NCBI GenBank assembly: GCA_030737875.1 | Contig: CM060912.1 | Location: forward strand, 126,262,493 to 126,326,492 | DNA from: Allium sativum | Taxonomy: Eukaryota > Streptophyta > Magnoliopsida > Asparagales > Amaryllidaceae | DNA length: 64,000 bases | Reading direction: 5' to 3' | In this document: positions 1 through 11,153 of the stretch, one piece after another | Position numbering within the stretch: position 1 is the stretch's first letter | How the letters are laid out: each line of letters starts with the position of its first letter | Program-made: the position numbers and the translations under genes | The notes under the pieces: model-generated | Database searches by the model: none | Seen by the model: the letters and a program-made list of their open reading frames with translations, nothing else | What the model was told of the DNA's origin: nothing

Positions 1-868
1 TCTTTTTCTCATTCATTTCTTTCCCTTTCTTCTTGTTCAAATTTTCAAAAAAAAAATTGCATTCTTTTCTTTTTATTTATTTCTTTCCAATTGCATTTCT
101 CATTCACCTCCTACAATCTCTCTTTCCATTATTTCATTTATTTCTTTCCAGCTCTCTCCTTCATAATTTTTTTTTCTTTTTCTTTTCTCTCTTTTATTTC
201 TTTTGTTGATTTTGCTACCTTTCTCTCTCTCTCTCTCAAAAAAGAAGAAGAAGAGGTGAAATTCAAATCAAAGGCCAAAGGAAGGAACAGATTCAAGCAA
301 CGGACAAGGATTCAAAGGTCAACGGATTTGCAAATAATGGATTTCAATCATTAATACTGCTCAATTTTTCTGGACAGATTGCCATACACCGCTGTAATAT
401 TTTCTAAACTCTACAGGTACTTTGCTGCAAAGAAAAAATATAGAAATTGTGTGTAAAAATCTTTTGCAGGGGCAGCGGCTTGCTTGTACAAATTTTTTAT
501 TCTGCTATTGTTCTGTGATTGAATTTTTTTTAATCTGTTTAGTTAGGAATTATTTTCCATAACTAAAATCATCACGCTCGTCGTTTTTCAATAATAAAAC
601 TTGATTTGATTTTCAAAATAATATAATTGAAAAGTGGTGTTTTGTGAAGTTGACTGTCTCGTATAATTAGATCGCGGATATATAGTAGTTCAATTTATTG
701 AACTATTAGCAAAAGAAGTTGCATACTACCCGTAAAACATTGGTCGTATCCCTTAGTGTTTACACTATACGTGAACGGCCATAAGACCCTCTTCCCCCTT
801 CTAATTGAGCCAGTTAATTAATAGAGCACAACTCGTCCTTTTATACTATTTTGAAGCGAGAATAATTT
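1..868 (+). other. Leader region of an LTR element, no gene seen
   Basis: Non-coding stretch upstream of the broken ORF at 869. The first 240 bases are strongly pyrimidine-rich (TTTCT/CTCTCT runs), which makes long shadow reading frames but no convincing protein. The matching 5' LTR of the element whose 3' LTR is at 3,712-4,641 is not in this stretch, so it must lie upstream of the window or be lost. I see no PBS here. Assignment to the same element rests only on contiguity. Confidence 0.4.
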
Positions 869-2412
869 ATGTCTTACCCTGACTTCATTCAAATGTCTAA
901 TTCAAAAAAATCCTTGAGAGAAATGTGGGATAATAGTCGGAGTAGACGTCCTCTTGAAGAATATGATTTTGAATTACAACTCATGAGGCAAAATTTTCCA
1001 AAATTTCGTGAGCCCAATGCCAACAATTTCAAAAAAAATTCAAGTGACCAACGTTTTCAAAATCATAGATATAATCGAAATGATGATTTCAATTTAAATT
1101 TCAATAATTTCGATTATGGGCCACATCCACATCAAAACGGTTTTGAATCGCAACATACCTTTGATCAACATCAATATGAGGTTGGAAACCAGTTTGAAAA
1201 TAATTTTGAAAATGATTGTCAAATCGATCAAAATTTCCAAATTTCAACCCATATCCACATCTTGAGATTAACCAAAATTGCAATTTTCCTTCGAATTTCA
1301 ACAGTTTTGGTTATGAACCTAATTTTCAAAATCAAAATGATTTCCAATATCAATGTCAATTTTCTGAAAACTCAGATAATTTTGAGAATCAAGAAATCCA
1401 AAATGAGAGCTCTCAAATCAACGATCGTCTTAACATTCTTAGAGAGAGGGAAGAAAGACTAAATAAAAAGGCTGATGAACTTCTTTGTTTGATGGCATCT
1501 TTGAAAGAAAAACGAGAGCAACAAAATCAAATTCAAACAAGCGATGAATCAGGAAATAATCCATTCTTTGCTGACATTGAAAATTTTCAAATAACGACTT
1601 TGGAAATTGAGAATGATCATCTTGATGAAGTTTTTTAAAATTCCACAAATGATTTGGACTTCTACTCTTTCCAGGAAAAAGATTTAAGCTCGGATTTTGA
1701 TCTTCCTCTTTCGGGCTGTGAAAAACTGGAAATTTTAGAATTTGAACATAATAAAAATGTTGAATTTTTCAATTCAAATTTGGAAAAGGATTTTACTGAA
1801 CATGAATTCTTTGGATTGTACGAGAATGAGTTGCCAAATAATGAAGAAGTAGATTCAAGTCACAAGTTCGAAAATTTTAACTTTGAGGAAATTTCAAACG
1901 AACATGAAATTGTCAGTGTCGAAAATACCTTGTCAATAGAGAAAGGTGATCACATACTCTTGAACAACACTCAGAATTCAAATTTCACTGAATTTATATA
2001 CAATCACAAATTTTTGAACAATTACACTGATAAATTTGTTGAACACATGAATTACTTTTGGAATGCTGGCCTCATTGAAAAACTTCATGTTAGGACGACC
2101 CTGAATATTTATCTCCTGGACTATAAATCTAGGTTTAAAGATGAGATAGTTTTCAAAAACTTTTGCTTGTTAGAAAACATGCCTAGACATAATGGGAATG
2201 GGACTCATAGGGCTAGAACCAAGTGTGGGGGAAAAAGTTGGTGGCAATCCTTGCGTCGCATGCATCGCAAACACATTTATCATTGTACATATGATCCTTT
2301 CTTATATATAGTTAAATTGCATTTCGTTTTACAAATCATTTTACATTTAATCCATCTTTGGGTTCTATCTTTCAAATTTAGGAAACGTGTTTACAGTGTG
2401 GGCACTGTTTAG
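869..2412 (+). pseudogene. Broken Asn/Gln/Phe-rich ORF of an LTR element
   Basis: Roughly 500 codons readable in two pieces. The first frame starts at an ATG at 869 and is rich in Asn, Phe, Asp and Gln (for example QRFQNHRYNRNDDFN). Near 1,216-1,240 the compositional signature moves to another frame (a frameshift), runs to a TAA at 1,636-1,638, and resumes in the same frame at about 1,654. Around codons for ILREREERLNKKADELL a short charged heptad-like segment suggests a coiled coil. The last part, after about 2,220, reads through an AAGTGTGGGGG purine tract and is probably not coding. No zinc knuckle, protease, reverse transcriptase or integrase motif is visible. It may be a gag-like or element-specific extra ORF; I do not recognise the family. 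Position upstream of an LTR in the same orientation supports element origin. Confidence 0.5.
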
Positions 2413-3711
2413 CTCTAGTGTGGGAGGGAGTCTGCATTTCACTCATTTTCGTTTTTTCTTTCTTTTTCTTTCTTTTTCAGTTTCATCCATTTAAATAAGA
2501 CCATCATGCATTTTAGACTGCAGTAACATGCCAATTTTTTTTTTTTTGAAATACGACTCATTTTAGATTTGATACAACAAAATAAGTTAAGGATTATTAA
2601 TCAGTTGATAGTATTTTTTTCTCTCAGCTTAGATCAAATAAGAAATATAATGAAAAGTTTAATTTTGAGGGATAATAGTGTAACCGGTACATAGGGAAAT
2701 TCTTAGGTGATGGCCATGAAATCTATTCTATATTGTAGACTTTGTTTAAATAAGTGGAGGACTCAAAATACTTATATTGGCTTTTCAAATCTTTAAAACT
2801 AAGTTGTGTTAAGTTGAATTCGCGTAACTCTCTTTTGTGCTTATATTTTCAATAATAATAATAATAATAGTAATCCAAGGGTATCCAACATTGCTTGTAT
2901 ATCAAGCGTTGGTGTGCAAACCCGCCAAGCTCTATCCGACATGTTGTTGATAAAGTCAGCGTTGGAATATCTTGGTCTCATTTTATGAGATTGGACACCT
3001 AAGGATTACCGCCACGTTGTTGACAAAGTCAAAGTCGGCCTGCACAATCCGCCAAGCTCTTTACCTACTCTCCGTTAGTCCGCGAGGCAGTGCATGGGTG
3101 GTAAACCTTGGTCTTCTAAGTTAGGTGTATGTACTTGAACATAAATTTTAAAATTTTATAGATTAAAGAATAAGCGATGATGCCCAAACACTTCTTGACC
3201 TTATTGATTTGACTAGCCATACATGAGAAAATAATAATACCACTTTGCAAACTGTGCCAAGCAAACTAAGAATTTATTTCATGGCTGCACTATGTTATCG
3301 ACCGAACTAACTGGCCAAACTGGAATTTAGCATTTGAAAACTTGATTTAAATTGAAAATTTGTGACAAGTTGAGGTATCTAAAATAAAATTAACTGACTA
3401 GAAATTGTTAATTTAATTTGTTGTACCACTTCAGAAACAAGTCTTGTTTTCATTTTTTTATTTTGCATATGTCCATTGCATTCATGTGGTTTCATTAGAA
3501 TCATAGCGTACTGCATTTGGATTTTGTGGGTAGTATCCGCTGAAAACCCTCACGAGACACCACTCGCCCTACTAGGGACACCTAGAGGTTTAATGGCTTG
3601 TTGCATACGCTCAATGCAATCTTGTTTCCTACGAAAGTGTGACCTATCTAGTCTAGTTTTTTCATTTCTTGTTCAACTCGAGGACGAGTAAAAGATAAGT
3701 GTGGGGGTATT
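2413..3711 (+). other. Non-coding 3' internal region of the first LTR element, ending in a PPT
   Basis: No convincing gene. It holds an imperfect duplication around 2,920-3,080 (CGCCAAGCTCT and GTTGTTGAYAAAGTC each occur twice) and an AAT microsatellite near 2,853. The end is diagnostic: an acidic Leu-Glu-Asp-Glu stop reading (3,676-3,690) followed by AAGTGTGGGGG (3,698-3,708), a typical polypurine tract immediately before an LTR beginning TGAT. Confidence 0.55.
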
Positions 3712-4125
3712 TGATTGACATAGAAATGTGTTTATTTTATGCTCTTATTTCTTATCTTTTGTATATAAATAAATATTACTTGGGTATTGTTTTGTTACTT
3801 TTACAGATATTCCAACCCATCCCGCATGCAACTAGAAAAATAGAGAAATGGAGATCAAATTGGTATATATTTACATTTTGAAGAATTGTAGATGAAGATC
3901 TCACATCTAGTTGTTGTTGGACAAGAAAATGATTGGTAGAAAGACCAAGAATTTCTCAAATCAAGGGAAGCTTGTCAAAGAACCAAGAGGAAAAGAAGAA
4001 AGGTCAAAATTTTAATAGATTTAACTAAGGCCCATTTGAAACTCTCATTGTAAACTCTTTTGTGAATTCCCTAAGGCCCATCTATCATTGTATTAGGGTT
4101 AGGGTTAGGGTTTGGCTATCTATCC

Positions 4126-4133
4126 TATAAATA
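4126..4133 (+). promoter_or_regulatory. TATA box of the 3,712-4,641 LTR
   Basis: TATAAATA followed by CCC, the usual plant core promoter context, about 415 bp into the LTR. Just upstream (4,091-4,112) are three AGGGTT units resembling interstitial telomere or telo-box repeats. Confidence 0.6.
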
Positions 4134-4187
4134 CCCTTGTAATGTCATTGTAGCCACCATCCATTATTCTGTATTCTCTTCTCCATT

Positions 4188-4193
4188 AATAAA
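4188..4193 (+). terminator. Poly(A) signal of the 3,712-4,641 LTR
   Basis: AATAAA about 55 bp downstream of the TATA box, consistent with a short R region. Confidence 0.5.
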
Positions 4194-4641
4194 AGTTCTT
4201 CCTTTTTACTATTTCTGCATTTTTCTTTCTTAGCAATAGGTGTTGTCTTCACAGTTAGTTTTGGAAGAGCACCAATTGTATTTTACATTTGTTTCATTAG
4301 TGATTAGTCATTTGATTAGTTTCAATGACAATCCTAATTTTATTTTTGTTGTTCTTCTTATTCTGCACTTTTATTTTCTGCATTGTTGTTCTTGTTTTGC
4401 AATTTACTTTCTTTAGTGATTAATCGTTGATTAGATTCAACGATAATCCTAAGTTTGCAATTTCAATTTGTTTTTATTTCAACAAAATCTCCAGGCTTCG
4501 TCTAACTCGCCCAGGAGATTAGATAAATAATTTGATTTTAATTTACCTCCCTGTGTTCGACCTGTATACTACACACCTGTGCGCTTGCAGAATTTTATTA
4601 CAAATATCGCGCTTTTCTAATTCATAGATTAGCGACGATCA

Positions 4642-5821
4642 ATAGCTTTGTGTATCACGTTACCTCGCGAGCCTCACACCCTGGTAGAATCAAAAACGGG
4701 ACAAGGGAACGCAGGGAGTGCAAACGTTTCTTTCTAGCTAGAAGTGGTGTTTGGGTTTTTACAAGGCCCGACATTTTTACTTATGTGGTTGATGGAATGA
4801 GGCGCCTCGGGTTTATTGGTCGCTAATAGCCAAATTCTAGGTCCAATAGGATCGGGAAGCGTGTGTTCAGGCCTAACTAATCCACTAAAGTATTTGTGGA
4901 CCGACCCTACAGGATCCAAGGGTTCACAGCGTCCAAATCCTGAGACATTGCTAGAGTGGCTCGAATCAGTTAGGTGATCATCCCTAGCCTTGACTCATGA
5001 TGGAAACCCAATCTCCAATACGACATTACGGTTTTGATTGTAAACCTATATATGGTGACATAGTAGGATATGTTACTATGCTATCTAGGATTGATACATT
5101 TACTTTGAAGTATTTTAATACATATTAGACACTAATAATAATATTAAAAATATTTTTTTCTACGTATCAAGCATTTTTTATCATTATAAGGTGAAACTCT
5201 ATCCTTCAGTTTGCGTTGCATTGTGTGATGGGACTTGAGTCTTATAATGATTTCATTTTTTAAAAACATTGCGTTGTTTTGACTTAACATTTATAAAAAT
5301 TTTGCACAGGCAATCCAATGGAGTAAACCCGTTCCGCGTTAGAGGCGTGGTCCAGTGATTAGCTATATTGTTAGCTAGGTAAGATTTCTCATACCTGTCC
5401 CATGACTGACTCGTAGTTTGTTTCATTTTGCAAACTCGGGTGCCCTCTTTCCATACGGGAAGCCAAATGACAGGTTTTAGGTATGGATATTTTCTGGACT
5501 GGAGCTTGCCGATGAAGAGGATGAAGAATCTTTTCTTTTTTATCTTTTTATTTACCTCTTGAGACATTGAGACAGTACTGAGCATTGATGTATTTTGGGA
5601 GATTGAGACTTTATTACTTTCCTTGTTTTAGACATCTATTTTGCTAAGTCTATCCTGTACTGTGTACTCTGATGTCTGTGATGTTATGTTGTGATGACAT
5701 TTCTATTTCCGCTGCAATGATTTATATGTTCTGCTATCATTTGAGATCTGTTATTGTTTTAATTATGTTATGCTCCTATGATTATCCTTACTTTCGTACC
5801 ATGGAAGTCGGGGTCGTCACA
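4642..5821 (+). mobile_element. Inverted giant-LTR fragment D2
   Basis: This is an inverted copy of 11,156-12,330: the reverse complement of its end gives TGTGACGACCCC, and both share the CAGCGGAAATGGAAATGTCAT stretch, the CAGTC/GACTG hairpin block and the GGTGTGAGGCTC motif. In its own sense it runs on the plus strand and ends GTCGTCACA at 5,821. After CTACA (5,822-5,826, the likely TSD) the sequence becomes plus-strand LTR F in mid-LTR. D2 therefore inserted into F in the opposite orientation. Its left part is interrupted by the LTR element ending at 4,641. Confidence 0.7.
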
Positions 5822-5827
5822 CTACAG

Positions 5828-5850
5828 GTCAGTCATGGGACTGGTATGAG
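5828..5850 (-). other. Conserved hairpin block next to the PBS side of the LTR (copy in F)
   Basis: GTCAGTCATGGGACTGG contains a perfect CAGTC/GACTG stem with a four-base loop. The same block recurs at 5,394-5,410 (inverted), 11,565, 19,335, 31,366, 49,501 and 50,812, with invariant stems and variable loop bases. Confidence 0.6.
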
Positions 5851-6959
5851 AAATCTAACTTAACCTATTTAATAATAAGGTCAATCACAGGACCACGCAG
5901 CTAACGCGGAAGGGGTTTACTCCTTGGATTGCCAGTGCATAAACATCAACCATAAATAAACATATGGATATACAATGCATCAATCAACATGCAATTCCTT
6001 AATCTACTCAGTTAGGCTTAATCCCTAAACTTAGATTTCAAAATTCAATGCACTTTACAGAATTTATTTCTTTGGACTTTATTTCCCGATTTCTTTTATC
6101 TCAAATCATTTGAAATACATATCTAGCTTTTATAATAAAGTAGATTTCACTTCGGGATTTCAAAATAAAACATTTGAAAATATGAATTCCAAAATGTAAC
6201 AATGTATACAAACAAGTATGTAACTAAATATCGTTCCTATTCCCTCAGGACCGGGCAGTAGGCACCCTAACCGAACCTATACTAACGGCTACACTGAAAA
6301 TGGACCATCCCACCAATTGGGGAAGACATGCACGCCCTTGCACTGTTAGTCAATTTCGGGTTACCCGCATCTTCAGCCACATACTTGATAAATCATTTTA
6401 CATCCCGAAGTAGGGAAAATCATTTCACAACATAATCACAAGTATTATCAAATCTATATAGATTTTTACTTACAAATCATTTCGAAATCATCAGGTATAG
6501 CCCTAGAAATCCTTTCTGTTTTATAAAACATTTTTTTTAAAACATTCCCTGTCCAAAATTGGGAATAACATTTCTTTTTTACTTAAGAAAACTCATTTCA
6601 AAATCATTTATTAAATTTTGAAATAAGCAACATCGCTAAACACCTTATAGTCAAATCGTGAAGTGTTTCACAAGGTGTTAACACATAGACATTTTTATCC
6701 AACCCCATGCTAAATGTAAAAACATATTTTGCTCATGAACTGGTCGAGCATCATCCCAACAATCAATCAATCACAGGCCATATCAATAACCAAGTATATT
6801 TGGTTCAATCACATTTCATGTTACAATAAAAGAGTATTTTGTTGTCTACACATTTTCTACATTTCCTATATAAATAATAAAAAGATATTTTATTTTCTAT
6901 ACAATTTCTACATTTCATATGCATACAATAAAAGAATATTTTATTGTCCACACATTTTT

Positions 6960-7240
6960 ACATTAACAAATGTAATTTCTTATGTTAACATGTTTTATCA
7001 AACGATACATCTTTTAATGATTCATTTACATTAACAAATGTAATTTCTTATGTTAACATATTTTATCAAACGATACATCTTTTAATGATTCATTTTACAT
7101 TAACAAAGGTAATTTCTTATGTTAACATATTTTATCAAACGATACATCTTTTAATGATTCGTTTTACATTAACAAATGTAATTTCTTATGTTAACATATT
7201 TTATCAAACGATACATCTTTTTAATGAATCATTCTTTACA
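6960..7240 (-). repeat. Tandem repeat, four units of 68-69 bp
   Basis: Units start at about 6,960, 7,028, 7,097 and 7,166. Each contains TTACATT-AACA-AATGTAA, a short perfect hairpin. Embedded in LTR F. Confidence 0.85.
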
Positions 7241-7319
7241 TTCAATAAAAATATAAATTTTCGGTGTTGAACTTTTCTATTTTAAATAATGATCATTTCT
7301 CATTACTTCTTACATACAA

Positions 7320-8165
7320 TAAAATGTAAATTTTTATTGTTAAACTTTTCTATGTATTCTAATGACAAATAAAAGAATAATTTATTTGTACACATTTTTC
7401 TATGTATTCTATGACAAATAAAAGAATAATTTATTTGCATACACATTCCTATCTTTAACCTAACAAATAAAAGTGAATATTTATTTGTACACAAATTTCA
7501 ATCTTTAATATGACAAATAAATGTGAATATTTATTTGTTAACATATCTCTATTTCAAAACAATGATCATTTTTACATATTTTATTTATACAATAAAAATG
7601 TGTTTTTTATTCTTAACATATTTCTTTATTTTCTATAATGATCATTTTTACTCTTTTCTTATATATAATAAAAATGTGAATATTTACTATTAACATATCT
7701 TCATTTCAAACAAATGAACATTTTTAATCCTTTCTATATATACGATAAAAATGTAAATTTTATCATTAACATATTTTCATTTCAAACAAATGAACATTTT
7801 TAGTCCTTTCTACATATACGATAAAAATGTAAATTTTATCGTTAACATAATTTAACAATTCTAATTTGTTAAACATGACAATTATAATTTATCTATTCCA
7901 ATTTGTTAAATAAGACAATCATAATTTAACAAAATCATATTTCTACATTGCTAACCATGACATTTAACAAAATCATATTTTCTACATCGCTAATCACGAC
8001 AATGTTTAAATTAACAAAATCATATTTTCTACATCGCTAATCATGACAATTAACAAAATCATATTTTCTACATCGCTAATCATGATAATGTTTAAATTAA
8101 CAAAATCATATTTTCTACATTGCTAATCATGAAAATGTTTAAATTAATAGAACTTTTCTACAACG
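7320..8165 (-). repeat. Series of short hairpin repeats in LTR F
   Basis: Three successive repeat types: CAAATAAA...TTTATTTG units (7,365-7,545); ACGATAAAA...TTTTATCGT-type units (about 7,600-7,850); and units with AACAAAATCATATTTTCTAC of about 50-60 bp (7,925-8,165). Units degrade gradually. No coding content. Confidence 0.7.
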
Positions 8166-9847
8166 CTAATTATGATAATGTTTAAATTAACATGTTTACA
8201 ATAAAAAGAGAATTTTTATTGTAAAACAAATCTAACTATTATATGATTAACAATTCCTAATCAATCCAATTTCATCCAACGTATCATCATAACAAATAAA
8301 TCAATTCACATCACATACCATATACAACTGAATTTTTAACGGTGCATATATAAATAAATTCCTCAATGAAATAATAATTACTTTTAAATTTAAAAAAAAT
8401 CTCACCTTGTGTGGTCTTAAGAATAGACGATGACGTAGGTTGATATGAGCGCGAATATGAAAAGCATGATGCACCCTTCCAATTACAAGCACAACTATGC
8501 TCTTTTTAACACCATGATATGAAAGATTCACAAATCAATACCCCAAGAAATTTAAATGAAGGGAGTAAAAAGGATATGGCTAATGAAGATGGATTTAGAT
8601 CTTTACAAAATTTTATAAAAGTGAACATGATTTTGGTTATTTTAAAATAATATTTTGGACTAGTAAACATTGGAATCCGAAAAAGTCATAAACATAAAAG
8701 TTGTTGCAAATTCTTTTCTCTTCAATTTGAAAAAAAAAAAACTGGTTTTTGATAAATTTTGAAGAAGATATAATCAAAACAGCGACAAACAAATATTTAG
8801 ATCAGAAATCTAGATTCAAAAATGCATCAGAAAGATTGACAGTTTTGACCTAGAAAATTTCAAAATCTGGAAAAGTGTTCAATATAAAAATTGTAGATCT
8901 TTCAGTTTCCTCCAATTTGAAAAAAATAATAATATTGATTTGGATTTCGTATGAGGAAGTTATGGTCTTTACAAAACATATCAAAATCTGATAAACAAAT
9001 TAGAAAATATAAAGAGGAAAAGGAAGAAAAGATTGATGGATTTGAATTGGTTTGAGAAATGTCTCCACGGGAATTTTGATGTAGATCTAGATTTTGAAAT
9101 TGAGACTTAGAGTTTGATTTTAGAAAGGAAAGAAAGCTAAAATAAATTAGATATGAAAGTAAAACATAGGTTAGGAATGAAAAGGTTTAAATTTTACCAT
9201 GATTTTGATTGTTGAGAATTTCAGAGAGGGAGAAGGAGAAAAGGGATCTGAGATGTGAGAAGGAATGAGGAAGGAAGGGGAAGACTACGTTATTTATTCA
9301 CGTATGAGAAACGCTTCAGGTACTAAACTTAAGTAACCGCTTTAACTCATAATATTCCACTAAGCCCAATAAGAATAATCCAAAATCTTATAAACCAACG
9401 AAATAAATATTTTTTTGTGAAGCAGGCAACGAATGGAATACGTAAGAAGAAAGGGAAAGAGAAACAGTGTATAAGGAATAGTTAAGGACGTGTTATAATT
9501 TTGTTTCTTATTAATTTATTAGTCAATGAATGTGTCAGCTTCTAATTAGGAGATGAGCAACATGTGAAAAGAGTAATTAATGCGTTGGAATTCGAATTGA
9601 AATCTAAATAATACTCCAAAATTTACATCACTATAACGTAAAATTAAAATTTATATTAATAACATTCCTTCCTTATGTTACAATAATCCAAGGGTAGTTT
9701 TACGATATCATATTGGTATTTGCAGCAAGTATATGTCATGAGTAAATTTATAGTATAAAATAAAATAAAATTCAAGCATTAATTTAGATAGCTACCGTTA
9801 CATTTGTTGTCATATCATTTTGCTGCCATTATAGAAATTTCTTTTGG

Positions 9848-9874
9848 TATATATATATATATATATATATATAT
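9848..9874. repeat. (TA)n microsatellite
   Basis: About 13 uninterrupted TA units. Confidence 0.95.
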
Positions 9875-10711
9875 CCTTATAACATGCATAACAAAAAGAA
9901 AGGATACGTTCAAAACTCAAATAGCAAAATTCAAAAGAAGTAATGAACTCATACACTATTTTGCCACACAAAATTAGATTCGTTCATTTATTTAGAATTT
10001 GAGTTGCCTTTTACGTAGACCCAACAACTACGTTCACACTTATAATTTAACATTAGCATTATACGTTATTGCTTGCATGAAATTTCATTAATGATCATTA
10101 TCATCCATAAATTGATATAAACTATTTAAATGGAAGTGCCAAAAATCAAATTTCAACAAACGAATGTAGACATATTAAATTTAAATATTTCAAGAATCAT
10201 ATATGAAAAGTGATTAAGTCAGAGAACCCCTTTTTATTATTATTGTTATTTGATTATACATTTCAACGCTAAATTTTTGTTAAGTACGCTAGTTTAAATA
10301 TACATTACTACAGACCGTTTTTATTACATTACTATAAATAATATGGTAATAAATCTTGACTTATTGGTCTACTAAAATTAATCACCATTAAAACTTCAAA
10401 CTTATGTTTAATTACCATTAACTTAATGGTTTGATTAGAAATGAATCAACGATATTTTACTATGTCAATAAATTCTTTGTTCAAAATCAATAAATCCTTC
10501 GTTAAACAGACTTTATTTATTTTAGTACTAAAGTCAAGTTTTAAATATTCAAAAGGTTCTCTATTGGTTAACATCATAAATTTTATTTAAAAACCTTTTT
10601 TCTATTCAATAATTTAATTTAAAAATGGAATTTCTAAATTCTGATGCATTTTCTAACAAAATTTTCTTAAAATAAAATTTTAAATTGGTTCTGATTTCCC
10701 GGGTTGTTACA

Positions 10712-10728
10712 ATCTCCCCCACTTAAAA
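10712..10728 (-). promoter_or_regulatory. Polypurine tract of element F/D
   Basis: Minus-strand TTTTAAGTGGGGGAGAT abuts the LTR start TGTAACAACCC, as expected for the plus-strand primer of reverse transcription. Confidence 0.75.
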
Positions 10729-11141
10729 TCTTTTCATCCTCGAAAAAGAACGAAGCTGAAAGTTGTTTAACTAACTAACTCAACTTTCATTTTTTTTTAT
10801 TGGTTTCAATAATTTCATTAGTTGAACTAATAATCACGCAACACAATCATCCATCAATTAGTTAATTAACTTTTTTCAAATATATATAAGTTTTATATAT
10901 CAAAAATCATATTTCCGAAGATCAGATTATGTGTATAATCACAAATATGTTAATTATCACTTGTCACTCTCAACTCGTTCTAGGGCATTACTAACCTCAT
11001 CTCTAATGAGTTTTCTCATACTAGGATACTACTGATCCTATCTCTAATGAGTATTCTTTTATAGGATATTTCTAATCCTACCTCTGACGAGGCTTTGTTC
11101 AGTTCTAACGAGTTGTACCCCAAAGATTTGGATTATCCAAA

Positions 11142-11153
11142 GCTCTGATACCA
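11142..11153 (-). promoter_or_regulatory. Primer-binding site, initiator Met-tRNA type (element D)
   Basis: Minus strand reads TGGTATCAGAGC, the standard plant LTR-element match to the 3' end of initiator Met-tRNA, two bases from the LTR end at 11,156. Confidence 0.85.

Larger units (their letters stand above)
3712..4641 (+). mobile_element. 3' LTR (930 bp) of a Ty3/gypsy-like element
   Basis: Begins TGATTGACA directly after a polypurine tract and ends GCGACGATCA, giving the inverted terminal bases TGAT/ATCA. It contains a TATA box (4,126-4,133), an AATAAA signal (4,188-4,193) and the phrase CCCTGTGTTCGACC near its end, which is common in this class of plant LTR. At 4,642 the sequence switches without a gap into the inverted LTR D2, so the element inserted into D2. 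The TSD cannot be checked because the other end lies outside the window. Confidence 0.75.
5822..10711 (-). mobile_element. 3' LTR of giant-LTR element F/D (left end displaced by D2)
   Basis: Ends GGGTTGTTACA at 10,711, directly followed by a polypurine tract read on the minus strand, so this is the 3' LTR of a minus-strand element. Its left part (5,828-5,945) aligns with 11,565-11,680 of the partner LTR and then diverges, as if by deletion or recombination. Most of 6,700-8,200 is tandem, hairpin-forming repeat; 8,300-10,650 is AT-rich with no gene. A weak TATA-like AATAAATA on the minus strand lies near 9,291. The two LTRs are clearly diverged, so the element is old or recombined. Confidence 0.65.

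Noticed and set aside
91..354. 87-codon frame near the window start
   Set aside because: It follows pyrimidine-rich low-complexity DNA, has no domain and no supporting context.
4091..4112. Telomere-like AGGGTT repeats
   Set aside because: Only three units, inside an LTR promoter; better read as a telo-box-like promoter motif than as a chromosome end.
6480..6505. Possible hammerhead ribozyme core on the minus strand (CTGATGATTTCGAAAT)
   Set aside because: There is no room for stem II between CTGATGA and GAAA, and no matching third strand nearby.
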